From: Trichobilharzia regenti
Lineage: Eukaryota > Platyhelminthes > Trematoda > Strigeidida > Schistosomatidae
Length of the DNA: 64,000 bases
Direction: 5' to 3'
Assembly: GCA_944472135.2 (NCBI GenBank)
Contig: OX235265.1
Coordinates: 186,001 to 250,000, forward strand
Shown: one piece after another, positions 1 through 10,147 of the stretch
How the letters are laid out: each line of letters opens with the position of its first letter
How positions within the stretch are numbered: position 1 is the stretch's first letter
Notes under the pieces: model-generated
What the model saw: the letters and a program-made list of their open reading frames with translations, nothing else
Database searches by the model: none
Told to the model about the DNA's origin: nothing
Made by a program: the position numbers and the translations under genes

Positions 1-475
1 CACGAAAAGACTGAAAATAATGATAAAAAGTGATGAGTGTGCACAATTGGAGCAACAGATATACAGATCGATATTTATCAATACAACCCATAGTTACTTT
101 ACTTGCCTTCTTGAAAGATCCTACACCACCAGCCTAATTATTTATTCTTTTACTATTTTTATTATTTATTTACTTACGCGACAACTAAACAGCAGGTTAA
201 TAATACAGATTCACTTTCCATTACAAAATGGAATATCACTACTTCACTTAGAATAAAGTCATCATATGAAGAATAGCAACATCTAAAAATAATCAACGTA
301 TAGGATCAAGCCGTAAGGGGAACTAAAGAGTTAAAGAATAATCACTGATCACCCAAAAATAATGGAATACAATAAACAGTACTTGTGTAGGATAAATCTG
401 ATAAATCGTCACACTTTTAATGAAACATAAAAGTTACGGCTCTTGGGTGCGATTTCGCTGAGTTTCAGTATATAT
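1..475. other. AT-rich DNA with no recognised gene
   Basis: There is no exon-like reading frame and no recognisable repeat before the Penelope-like flank that starts near 476. The only open frame (20-256) has low-complexity composition and no family signature. Confidence 0.5.
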
Positions 476-1740
476 ATTCTTATTCCATTATGGATAAATT
501 TTCGTTTCGATAAAGTCTCACAGTGTTATACAGTAATGTTTACTGATGACATGTCGAGCACAATTTATTGCTCATAATCATATCAAGGCACTCACACGAC
601 TTCCTAACTTGATTTATATAGTTCCATTATTTTTCACTTGATTTGATTGGCAGTAGTATTTTCCATATTTCAGGTATGAGTGATGACTCATTCCTATTGC
701 ACGTGTTTGGTGTAGACTCGATGAACAAGGATTCAGTAATCAACCTCTCTCTCCACGTATTTAGGTTACTTTTTAGAATTTTGACCCTCTCCCACCCTAT
801 TGTGTGGTTTTGTGTTAATGTGTGAAGTGTAATTGCTGAGCTATTTTCGAAATTACTCATCTTCTCGGCGTCAACCATTCTTACCTTAGCTAAATTTTTA
901 TGCTCTGACAATCTGACTACCCCTGACCTACTAGTTTGACCTATGTAGTTGACCTGACAGTCATTGCATGGTATTTTGTAAATTATATTATTTTGTTTAA
1001 TTGGTTCAACTGAGTCCTTTAACCTACACAGCTTGTCCAACCGGAGTGAGTTTGTAGGTTTAAATGCCACCCTAATTCCTGCTTTATTTAGAATCCTACA
1101 TAGGGTTTTAGATGTCCCCTCTTTATATTGTATAACTGTAGATGACTTATATTCTCTCCTATTTATGTTATTATTACTAGTTTCACAATTATTTTTCGTT
1201 TGGCCTTTTTCGATCTTCTTAATGAATTTAAAAGCATAGTTATTTAACACCAACGCCTCTTTTATCTGTTTTAGTTCATCATTTAGGTCTTTTCTTGTGC
1301 TACTTAGTGCTACTGCTCGGTTTGTTAAACACTTAACTAAACTTGCCTTAACAGTTAACGGGTGAGACGTAAAGAAGTCTAAATATTTATTACAATGCGT
1401 TGGTTTTTTATAAACACTAGTGTGTAGTTTTCCTTCTTCTATTCGTTTTATTTTAACAATCTAACATAGCTAATTCTCCTTGTTCATTTTCCGATTCAAA
1501 TGTGAATTTTATTCCGTCTACTAGTGAGTTTATTTGTGTCAAGAAGCTAGAGATATGTTCTATTTTTAACACTGTAAAAGTGTCATCCACATATCTCTTT
1601 CATATTTTTGGAGTAGGATTAAACGTATTAAGAGCATTACTTTCCCAGCTGTCGATAAATATGTCTGCTACGATAGGGGATATTGGTGATCCCATTGCTA
1701 CAACTTCTGTTTGTCACTCAGGGACAAGCTCTGCAGGTTA
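476..1740 (-). mobile_element. Penelope-like element, 5'-truncated (PLE copy 1)
   Basis: Read on the minus strand, the segment starts inside the reverse transcriptase palm. It shows AMGSPISPIVADIF near 1700-1660 and RYVDDTF near 1595-1575, then a connector, then a GIY-YIG endonuclease (1253-627) and a 3' flank to about 480. This order of RT followed by a C-terminal GIY-YIG nuclease defines Penelope-like retroelements. Fingers and thumb upstream of AMGSP are missing and several stops interrupt the RT part, so this copy is dead. An inverted copy of its 3' half abuts it at 1741. Confidence 0.85.
627..1253 (-). pseudogene. GIY-YIG endonuclease domain of PLE copy 1
   Basis: This is a 208-residue open frame on the minus strand. 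The nuclease core has IYKIPC followed by NDC and then NYIGQT, which is the GIY-YIG signature with the paired cysteines typical of Penelope nucleases. It continues with a conserved R (SRSGVVRLSEH) and a C-terminal ITESLFIES block. In the family this domain nicks target DNA to prime reverse transcription. The frame is open only because truncation removed the damaged RT part; the initiator methionine is probably not the original start. Confidence 0.75.
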
Positions 1741-2285
1741 AAGGACTCAGTTGAACCAATTAAACAAAATAATATAATTTACAAAATACCATGCAATGAC
1801 TGTCAGGTCAACTACATAGGTCAAACTAGTAGGTCAGGGGTAGTCAGATAGTCAGAACATAAGAATTTAGCTAAGGTAAGAATGGTTGACGCCGAGAAGA
1901 TGAGTAATTTCGAAAATAGCTCAGCAATTACACTTCACACATTAACACAAAACCACACAATAGGGTGGGAGAGGGTCAAAATTCTAAAAAGTAACCTAAA
2001 TACGTGGAGAGAGAGGTTGATTACTGAATCCTTGTTCATCGAGTCTACACCAAACACGTGCAATAGGAATGAGTCATCACTCATACCTGAAATATGGAAA
2101 ATACTACTGCCAATCAAATCAAGTGAAAAATAATGGAACTATATAAATCAAGTTAGGAAGTCGTGTGAGTGCCTTGATATGATTATGAGCAATAAATTGT
2201 GCTCGACACGTCATCAGTAAACATTACTGTATAACACTGTGAGACTTTATCAAAACAAAAATTTACCCATAATGGAATTATACTC
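1741..2285 (+). repeat. Inverted arm: 3' half of PLE copy 1 in opposite orientation
   Basis: The DNA from 1741 to about 2285 is an almost exact reverse complement of about 480-1021, covering the GIY-YIG frame (here 1882-2133, plus strand) and the non-coding 3' flank. The spacer between the arms is about 720 bp and holds the RT remnant. Only scattered differences are visible, for example a stop created at the SGVVR motif in the right arm. Penelope elements are known to carry partial inverted copies at their 5' ends, and this arrangement fits that. Confidence 0.85.
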
Positions 2286-2330
2286 TACCATAGTGCACAA
2301 GTTTTATTCTTATATCAATGATATATTCTT

Positions 2331-2553
2331 ATTCCTTTACGTTCTGAGTGGAATATAGGGCTTCAAGCTTTAGCTTTGGAGTTTCAGTAACAGTAGTGTG
2401 TTTTACAAGGTGGAATCGCTAGCGTGACGGCCAACCTTCCATCTTTGTCGGGATTACAACCTGCTAGGGGAGGTAAAGGTGTATGCCCGTCAGGACTCGA
2501 ATCCCGGGCCACGTCCATGTTCAGTCAGCACTCTACCACTGAACCACCGACGC
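2331..2553 (-). mobile_element. tRNA-derived SINE, family B, copy 1
   Basis: On the minus strand it has a tRNA-like head with a B box (GGGATTCGAGTCC type near 2500), then a body, then a tail reading CCTATATTCCACTC near 2350. The same head-body-tail is seen at 6501-6727, 22700-22930, 33571-33802, 48031-48257 and 50117-50344. This copy is diverged. Confidence 0.75.
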
Positions 2554-2559
2554 TCAGTT

Positions 2560-3340
2560 TAAGTATACTATATCCTTATCTGCTACGGGAAGATACTATG
2601 TCATAATCCAGCTGTCTCCAGCAAACTTACATTCGAAGAAATCCATTACTGGTGAGAGAAATACAGAAATGGAGTTGTTTTCACAACGATAACGACATGA
2701 GCTTCAATGGGCACACTTTCAATGGTGCTCTCTGCTCTCGGTATGGAGCTGACATCAACTCTGAACTACGAAGAGGGTAAGTAAAGCTTATCATGATAGC
2801 AAAATTCAACTTGATGTTGAGTGAATTATATAAACGTGAAATAAAATGACACGCAAAGTCAGGGAAGCTTGCAATTAAAAGCTAATAAAATGCATTGGAC
2901 TTTCTAAGTATATCCTAACTAACCGCCGTAAGTATATCTGTTCTAAATGGTCGTAACTACGATGATTAACAATACTGATTTCAACATGTGTAAGTCTTTC
3001 TTTAATTTCAAAAGGGGTGCATTCTGAAGTGGAAAGGGGTAATTGAGACAGATGCTGTACGAAAAGGAATTTTCTTGGCAACTCTGAATTTGTAAAATAG
3101 CAAAATTAACTCTAGCAACTTAGAATAATCAAAAGGAAGACTAAACAGACAAACATTTACACTTTTATTCTCTCGATTACATGACTCCATATTGAAAGCG
3201 GTGAATGAAGTGGCTCTGTAACTTCTATTAAAATTTGAGTTGCCTTGATTCTGAAATAACAAGATGTCTAGCAAAATTTACTGTTAGACTATGATAGTAA
3301 AGGCAAGGATACAATGTGACTGGCTGAGTTCCTAAATTCA
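2560..3340. other. No recognised gene
   Basis: AT-rich intergenic sequence. A good splice-donor match (GAGGGTAAGT near 2774-2783) follows a short open stretch, but no matching acceptor or protein family was recognised, so I do not call an exon. Confidence 0.4.
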
Positions 3341-3575
3341 CTAAATATCTGCATGCCACTTCTAAAAAGACAAAAAAAATCAGAAGAAAAGAAACTGAAG
3401 AAGTCACTTCATCCGGAACCGCCAAATGAAATTTTCCCAGTGGATATACCTAATTATGTTCATAATTTATCTGATGTTTCCCTATCAAAAAAACAAGCAG
3501 GAATTCTGTCATTGGGATTCAACTTCTGTGTCCCCATGAATAAGATAAAGCAAATTGTGATATCGAATGCCAATT

Positions 3576-3758
3576 CGATGGCACAGTGGTTAGGACTCTC
3601 GCCGACCATGCACATGGTCCGGGGTTCGAGCTCACGCCGGCGCACACCTGATATCTATGGTCGGCCTGCGAAATTTGGGCTACCGATATCCATGCCGAAA
3701 ATTCCATACTTGTACCAAAAATACAGTGTGGAATCAAGCTGTAAATCTAAAAAAAAAT
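3576..3758 (+). mobile_element. tRNA-derived SINE, family A, copy 1, inside PLE copy 2
   Basis: The A box reads TGGCACAGTGG and the B box GGTTCGAGC, spaced as in a tRNA. A body (GGGCTACCGATATCCATGC) and a tail ending in CAAGCTGTAA plus an A-run follow. It lies in the same orientation as the Penelope element and splits its N-terminal coding part. Sister copies are at 11034, 18613(-), 19131(-), 23932, 30757(-), 41667 and 50798. Confidence 0.85.
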
Positions 3759-4231
3759 CTTTATGACCAACTTATGGGGCTGCATGCCACGTCCAGTGAC
3801 AGCGAAGGCTGGTTGAAATTAAAGATGGTTGATATTGCTCATCAATTTCGAATCATGCCGACTAATCAAAAGTTGCATATCACTAAAGAACACTGGAGAT
3901 CTTTAAACAAGCTCCGAAAAGACAATAATCTTGCTATTTTACAAGCTGATAAAGGGCAAAGTGTAGTGCTAATGAACAAGATAGATCATCTCGAAAAAAT
4001 GCATCAAATTTTCTCGGATGAATCTAAATTCAAATTGGATAACCATGCAAAAGATCAAACGTTATTGCCCAAAAGGAAAATTGTGCAGCATCTACGACAA
4101 CTCTTCAAAAAGAAATACATTGACGAAAACACGTATAGAAAAATATCAAACTGATTGGGTCACAAATCCCAAAACTATACGGACGCGTAAAAATACACAA
4201 ACCAGGAGCGCCGTTAAGACCTATACTCTCT

Positions 4232-5476
4232 ATGATAAACTCACCATACCACAAATTAGCACAGTGGCTATGTGAACTGTTGCAGCCCTTGCTGAAACGT
4301 TTCGGAACATATATAGTTTCTAACTCATTTCAATTTGTCAAGCAAATTAAAGATATCAATGTATCTGATAAGCATTTGGTCTCTTCCGATGTTACCTCCT
4401 TCTTCGCAAATGTGCCAGTCGTTGAAACTATCGACTTGATACGTAAAGAAGCTGAAGACATAACCATTCCAACATCGGAATTGAGGAAATTGTTACTTTT
4501 ATGTACTAAAAATGTCCAATTCCAATTCGACGGGCGTCTATTCCGTCAAGTTGATGGTGTCGCAATGGGAAGCCCTTTGGGACTACTTTTCGCAGACTTA
4601 TTCTCGTCACGCCTAGAAACCGGTGCCTTGCAGCAACATATACAAGAAACGGATGTATACCTAAGATATGTTGATGACACTTTTATTGTCTGTGGAGGTA
4701 GATCAAAAGCGGAAGACATGTTGATAAAATTCAACTCATGTCATCCAAATCTCAATTTCACAGTACAACATGAGGAAAATGATACTATTAAATTTCTAGA
4801 CGTTTTTCTAGCCAAAATGAATGATGGCACAATCAAAAGATCTACATTTAGAAAGTCTTCATGGACAGGACAGTACATGCATTCCAAGAGCTTGGTTCCA
4901 TTCCAGTATAAAAAGAACTTAATCAGAACCCTGTTCAATAGAGCACGAAAAATTTGTTCTGACAGTACTATTGAGCATGAAATAAAATCTCCGAAGGATA
5001 TTTTATCTAAAAATGGATATCCTGAGAAGTTCATCAATAAATACTCTAAAGAAATTAGCTCCCGCAAAACAATCCAAACAGTTCCGAAGAAACCCGTATA
5101 TATCAGTTTGCCATTCAAAGGAGATGATGTACAGGAAGTAGTCAAACGAAGACTCGATAAAGCCATCAAAACAACTTATTATGCTGCAAAACGTTTTATC
5201 CTTAACACCACCAAGCGAGTGCTTCAACAATCTGGGAAAGAACAGTCGCCAACCTTCAACACTTCAAACTGCGTATATCAACTTGAGTGTGTTTGTGGAA
5301 GCAAATACATAGGTCGTACGGAAAGGCGATTATCTACTCGCATGATGGAGCATTTGGCAAAATGGTTGAAAACAGCTGAGTGCAGAGTGCCAAAATCCTC
5401 AATAACAAAACATCTTGTGGATTACGGACATGATATCGACGCGGTCAAGTCATTCACCATTGTCAGCAAACAATGA
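4232..5476 (+). CDS. Penelope-like reverse transcriptase/GIY-YIG endonuclease, uninterrupted part
   Basis: A 414-codon open frame. RT motifs in order are DVTSFFANVPV (motif A, residues ~55-65), GVAMGSPLGLLFADLF (motif B, ~110-125), YLRYVDDTFIV (catalytic YVDD, ~145-155) and KFLDVFL (motif D/E region, ~190). The connector leads to a nuclease with CVYQLECVCGSKYIGRT (~345-360), including the GIY-YIG-like YIG, a conserved Arg and EHLAKWL. Family knowledge: the protein copies element RNA, with the nuclease opening the target. The methionine at 4232 is internal; the real protein began upstream, before the frameshift near 4151. The C terminus is cut by a second shift at about 5470. It is probably inactive as it stands but young. 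Confidence 0.85.
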   Translation: MINSPYHKLAQWLCELLQPLLKRFGTYIVSNSFQFVKQIKDINVSDKHLVSSDVTSFFANVPVVETIDLIRKEAEDITIPTSELRKLLLLCTKNVQFQFDGRLFRQVDGVAMGSPLGLLFADLFSSRLETGALQQHIQETDVYLRYVDDTFIVCGGRSKAEDMLIKFNSCHPNLNFTVQHEENDTIKFLDVFLAKMNDGTIKRSTFRKSSWTGQYMHSKSLVPFQYKKNLIRTLFNRARKICSDSTIEHEIKSPKDILSKNGYPEKFINKYSKEISSRKTIQTVPKKPVYISLPFKGDDVQEVVKRRLDKAIKTTYYAAKRFILNTTKRVLQQSGKEQSPTFNTSNCVYQLECVCGSKYIGRTERRLSTRMMEHLAKWLKTAECRVPKSSITKHLVDYGHDIDAVKSFTIVSKQ

Positions 5477-5599
5477 AACAAGAAGATGCTTGCAATTGTA
5501 GAGGCTTGTACAGTTCGAGTTTATAAACCAGGTCTCTGTGTACAAAAGGAGATGGTCGTGACTCTGAATCTACCATGGTAATACGTTTCACTTATTATT

Positions 5600-5930
5600 C
5601 TTTACGTATTATTATTCTACCTCATTATTATTATTATTTATTCATTTAAAACTATCCTTTATCAGTAGGATTATCTTAACTCACTTCAACACTATTATTA
5701 TTATTGTTATTATAACTATTACTATTGATATTAGTCTGTTTGTAATTCTTGTTATGTTCTCTAATGACTAATTGTTTATCTATGTGGTGTAATTGAAGCG
5801 CAATGCAATTTATCTTAATTTTGATCCCTCATACTCTCTCTCCTCTTGTCTATTTGAACATGACCTGGAAAACATTCGCACGTGTCTTTCTGCATGACTA
5901 ATTCAATGTATTCCAGTGTTGGTTTCTAAG
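5600..5930. other. AT-rich tail region without a gene
   Basis: TTATTA-type low-complexity sequence follows the Penelope copy. I see no exon or repeat head before the hammerhead SINE. Confidence 0.4.
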
Positions 5931-5933
5931 GGT

Positions 5934-6315
5934 CCGATTGGTTACAAGATTTTCATCATGAGCTGACATTAGTTAGAGAACGATTGGAAAACCTGGGAGT
6001 ACTGGACAGCTGTTTCGTCCTAGTTTGGGACTCTTCAGAAGTACGTACTCACCGGGATTCGTACCCAGGACCTTCTGGTTACAAAGCGAGCTCGTATACC
6101 ATTAAGCCACTGGGACCCGATCCAGTGGCCCACGAATTCTAACTTCTGTCTATTCACGGCATAGAGCGACCCCAGCCAATGTCTTCGGTGAGTATTTGTC
6201 CTCACACCCGACCTGCTGCACCCTACTGGTCACAACTTCTCACTAGAACCCCAGGCAACTACCTACCTGAATAGGGCAGGTCGCTAGTGAGCATCTCATT
6301 GATATTCAAGTGTTG
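5934..6315 (-). mobile_element. Hammerhead SINE, family C, copy 1
   Basis: Minus-strand order is: leader (about 6315-6140), tRNA-like head with an A box and B box (about 6115-6055), hammerhead motif (6044-5999), and a 3' body ending in TCATGATGAAAATC near 5950. A pol III promoter followed by a hammerhead is the organisation described for the schistosome Sm-alpha SINE-like family. Family assignment rests on that architecture, not on a database match. Confidence 0.8.
5999..6044 (-). ncRNA. Hammerhead ribozyme fold in SINE C copy 1
   Basis: Minus strand, 5' to 3': stem I strand GUACUU (6044-6039), core CUGAAGA (6038-6032), stem II GUCC (6031-6028) with loop CAAACUA, GGAC (6020-6017), GAAA (6016-6013), stem III C/G pair with AGCU loop (6012-6007), cleavage triplet GUC (6007-6005), stem I return CAGUAC (6004-5999). 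Core residues all match the CUGANGA/GAAA/NUH consensus. The innermost stem I pair is a mismatch, leaving five pairs. Stem III is minimal, like those reported in Penelope and retrozyme hammerheads. Confidence 0.8.
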
Positions 6316-6321
6316 GTTTCT

Positions 6322-6430
6322 AGGGTTTCGATTTGAGTCCCAAACTAGGACGAAACAGCTGTCCAGTACTCCCAGGTTTACCAATGGTTCTCTAACTAAT
6401 GTCAACTCATGATGAAAATCCTGTAATTCA
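6322..6430 (+). mobile_element. Truncated hammerhead SINE C, copy 2
   Basis: The plus-strand sequence begins at the stem II part of the hammerhead (GAGTCCCAAACTAGGACGAAAC) and continues through the 3' body. The upstream core and the pol III head are absent, so it cannot fold a complete ribozyme. It faces copy 1 in inverted orientation. Confidence 0.75.
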
Positions 6431-6500
6431 GTGTAGTTTGTTTACTTAACAATCTTATATCTCCCAATGTAATTTCAAAAGTATACTACTACTTACTACT

Positions 6501-6727
6501 TATTTCCTTCACGTTCCCAGTGGAACATAGGGCTTCAAGCTAGTGGCTCGAAGTTTCTGTAGCAGTGTTTATTTTACAGGATGGGGTTGCTAGCCTCATA
6601 CCCAACCTTTTCACTTTACCAGCATTATTTCTGGCTTAGTGAGGTAAAGGAGTGCGTCGGCCGGGGTTTGAACCTCGGACCATGTGCATGGTTGGCGAGC
6701 GTCCTAACCGCTATGCCACCGACGCAC
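6501..6727 (-). mobile_element. tRNA-derived SINE, family B, copy 2
   Basis: On the minus strand the head begins GTGCGTCGGTGGCATAGCGG, with a B box GGTTCAAAC. The body runs through CTCCTTTACCTCACTAAGCC and the tail ends CCTATGTTCCACTGGGAACG followed by GAAGGAAATA. The head is shared with family A, whereas the tail is shared with the RTE LINE at 30.2-31.2 kb. Confidence 0.85.
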
Positions 6728-6731
6728 AAAA

Positions 6732-6732
6732 G

Positions 6733-6761
<29 letters not shown>
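6732..6761. repeat. (TA)n microsatellite
   Basis: An uninterrupted TA dinucleotide run lies directly beside the head of SINE B copy 2. Confidence 0.9.
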
Positions 6762-6763
<2 letters not shown>

Positions 6764-6769
6764 CAGTGT

Positions 6770-7625
6770 CTGTAGAGTATTCAGCTGACGAGTTCTACCG
6801 AAATTTGAACTCATTAAATCCTACTTTATTAACCATTATTGCTTGTTTTAAATAACCCACTGGTTGGTGACCTGAACTAAAGAGCGTTCTCCGTGATTCA
6901 GATGTGTTCACTTTTCGTGAGCTGACAAACCCACTAAATCCTTACTACTCTCAACATAATAATTCTTGTTCCCGTACGCGCGTTTATTTTCCCACTACCC
7001 TTGTGGGGTTTTATGAGCAATTGCACTTATGTCCAGTACTACGTTGAAAAGTCCGTTCATATAAATGCCTAATACAATGAACATAATTAAAAACCACCAA
7101 TTACCTTGAGCTCAAATTAACCCATACTTTGGCTTCATTTCGTATGCCACAAAAATCTATAAGAACTTAACTCACTCACGTACGTAAAGCATTACTCATA
7201 GTACTACTTTTCGAAGTCAAAATATTAAAATTAGCTGGTTTGTATTAAGTTAGAAAAAGAACAGAACCCAAAGATACTGAGTAATTAGAACGAGGTGGAC
7301 CTTTTAGGGGAACTACAGCATGATTCCCACTAGGACTGCTCAAAACAACAATTATACATTAAAGACATAAGCTATGGAGACAAATATATGTGCAAGGTAA
7401 TGCAATGATTGGTACCAGAATTTCAACTGCTGTTTCTCAAGAACAGGTTGTTACATAGGCAACCAAATTTGGCCCAAATCTAGTATTTAAGTACTGCTTA
7501 GACCATAGGCTCACTGAAAGGAAGAACAGTTTCAGATCATAAGGATAATAGGCTCTCGTTGCTTATGTTAATCCTTGAGATATACATATATCTCTGCAGA
7601 GATCTAATTTCTCTTTGAAAGAGTC
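6770..7625. other. No recognised gene
   Basis: Non-coding sequence; nothing recognised. The last part may be the non-coding 5' portion of the LINE that becomes recognisable at about 7630. Confidence 0.4.
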
Positions 7626-7629
7626 CACC

Positions 7630-9620
7630 CATGGGACTATTACTACCACACTGAACATGATCCGTTCACTCTGGACTTGGTGCTAACACACGAGAAGGAG
7701 GATGTCGGTGATATTAGGTGCCACTAGGCATTAGTGACCATATAGTTGTCACTTTTATGTTTAGAATCCACGCTGTTATACATAGGTCAACAGCTGATCG
7801 CCCAAACGTTTGGAAAGCGAATATACCTGCAATCCGAAATGCAGCAACCTTAGCTGACTGGTCTGTTAATACACACCAGACTGTCGAGGAGGCTTGGATG
7901 GAATTTAGGAATACACTAGATTGCATCACTGCACCCTTCGTACCTTGGTCTACGCCTCGAAAAACTATCGCATAAACCACCTTGGATTTGTAATGAAATA
8001 AGGTTGTTAAGAAAAAGAAAGAACTTATGGGACCGGTTTGCTGTGACTGGGAGGGATGAGTTTTGGATGGAATACCGCAAAATTCGAAACCTTTGTAAGT
8101 CTAAGATTGACAAAAGTCATATACAGTATGAGAGACAGTTAGTACTGGATTGTTTGCATTATCCAAGAAGACTGTACTCGTATATCAAACGCAGGACTAA
8201 AACTAGCAGTGGCATACAATCCCTCATTAGCAACACTGGAGAGGCTGCCGAGTCAGACGAAACAAAAGCTGAGAATCTCTCCGAATACTTTTGCGATGTT
8301 TTCTCGCCTAATCGTACCACTCATGGGTGTAGCAAGGTCACTAAAATACCCACAATTGTGGCAGAGGATGCAGTGGTTCTCAAACTACTTTCTAAGCTGA
8401 AGCCAAGTAAATCACCTGGACCAGACGGACTTCACCCTAGGTCGCTAATCTCCTTGGCGGATATAATATACATTCCACTTACGGAGATTTTTTCATATGT
8501 CTCTGGCCCAGGCTAGGCTACCCACGGACTGGAAAGATGCTTTTATAAGCCCCATCTTCAAAGATGGGAACAAGCAGTTAGTATCTAACTACCGGCCTGT
8601 AAGTCTGACCTGCATTATAGCAAAAGTGTTAGAAAAACTCATAAGGGATCAGCTCTTACCTCATATGGAAAAACATGGCTTACTGGCACTGGAACAGTAT
8701 GGATTCCGACCACGACGATCCTGCTTGACAAACTTACTGTTAGCTAGGAAAGATTGGGTCAAGGCCAGTGATAAGAATGATCTGCTGGACGTTGTCTTTA
8801 TTCATCTTAGTGAAGCATTTGATAAGGCATCCCATTTAGGTCTTCTTAGTAAACTTAAACGTTTTGGATTAGACCAACGCTTATGTGAGTGGTTTAGTGA
8901 CTACCTGATAGATAGAAGACAGAAGGTAAAGGTTAATGGGTGCAATCTCAGGGTGGAAAACAGTACTAAGTGGAGTACCTCAGGGAACTGTACCTGGCCC
9001 CCTGCTATTCCTATTATACGTAAATGAAGTGCCAAAAATTTTTAACTCATCTTCCTTACTATTTGCGAACGATATTAATATATGGAAGACCGTAAACAGT
9101 AACGATGATAGGTTGGTATTACAAAACGATCTAGATAAATTAGCCGAATGGGCTAACTTTTGGAGTCTGGATATTAATTCCAAGAAAAGCGCGGTAATGC
9201 ACCTAGGTTGAAGTCTTACACGTTGTACTCCCTGAGGGACACAGAACTGCTAGATGTTAGGGGACGGAAGGATTTAGGAATTATTGTAAGCCATGACTTA
9301 AAAACAACGGCAAACTGTAGTCGAGCCGCAGCTAAGGCTTTTCGAATGCTATGGGCACTTAGAAGGGCTTTCAAATTATTAGACGGGGTATGTTCCAAGT
9401 ACTCTATGCAACATGTCAGACCTCATCTAGAGTACTGCATGCAAGCGGGGAGGCCATGTTTCAAGAAGGAGGCATATATCCTGAAAAAAGTACCGAGGTT
9501 AAGAACGAAATTAGTAACATCTGATACTTTCCTTATGATAAGAGGATGGAGCATTTAAATCTTTTTCCATTATCATACCGAAGGAGGAGAGATGAGTTAA
9601 TTTTGAATTGGTGTAATATT
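7630..9620 (+). mobile_element. CR1/Jockey-like LINE, degenerate
   Basis: In several shifted frames the order is: end of an APE-type endonuclease (FTLDLVLTHE near 7665, then GISDHIVVTF at 7724), a linker to 8010, and an RT domain. The RT shows PSKSPGPDGLHPRSL (8400-8450), DWKDAFISPIFKDGNK (8530-8575), NYRPVSLTCI, YGFRPRRSCLTN, then LSGVPQGTVPGPLLFLLYVN (8960-9020) and LLFANDINIW, where the catalytic FADD has become FAND. The C-terminal part reaches 9558. At least three frameshifts and the lost Asp show it is dead. The 5' end is truncated. Confidence 0.85.
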
Positions 9621-10147
9621 CAAGGGTGATTTGGGGATTGACCTTTCTAACCTTTTCTCTCCCTCTAGGATACTAAGAAGTACTAAAAAATTTGAAGAAA
9701 GACAAAAGCATCTGGATAACGAAAGCCAATGAGGGAAACGTCACTGTAATAATGAACAGAACGGATTATGAAAAGAAGGCGATTGAACACCTATCTGAAG
9801 GACCATACTTACGCATTGAAGAGAAGAAATCCACCAAATTCAACAAAATGAGACTAAATACAAACAGACTGCTTCAAGAAGTGAAACCCAAAATTGGAAA
9901 TTCGCTCTGGTTTACAATAAAACCAAAATCTTATATACCTTCAAGATTCTACGGTTAACCAAAGATACATAAACCCACAGTTCCATTAAGACCAGTAACA
10001 GATTTCACCAACTCACCGACATACAACCTTTCTAAATACTTACTCTCGATACTACAACCACTACAAAAGGACACTCAAAATATTGTAAGAAATTTAAATG
10101 ATTTCAAATCCCAAATAGAACACCGAGAAATTGATAAAGAAGACAAT

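Larger units (their letters stand above)
3340..5600 (+). mobile_element. Penelope-like element with RT and GIY-YIG nuclease (PLE copy 2)
   Basis: This is the best-preserved Penelope-like element in the window. The N-terminal part (3353-3570) carries NLSDVSLSKKQAGILSLG, typical of the region before the RT. It is interrupted by a SINE at 3576-3758. Coding resumes with LNKLRKDNNLAILQADKG, and after a one-base shift near 4151 continues as KLYGRVKIHKPGAPLRPI and the long frame 4232-5476. The 3' part after 5476 (VRVYKPGLCVQKE in another frame) shows a second shift just before the natural C terminus. The tail runs into TTATTA-rich DNA after 5600. Confidence 0.9.

Noticed and set aside
3353..3766. 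137-codon ORF running from Penelope N terminus into a SINE
   Set aside because: The second half ([15 protein letters not shown]) recurs wherever SINE A is present; it is a read-through of the SINE, not a protein domain.
7714..7980. 88-codon minus-strand frame
   Set aside because: Opposite strand of the LINE endonuclease/linker, which has readable motifs on the plus strand.
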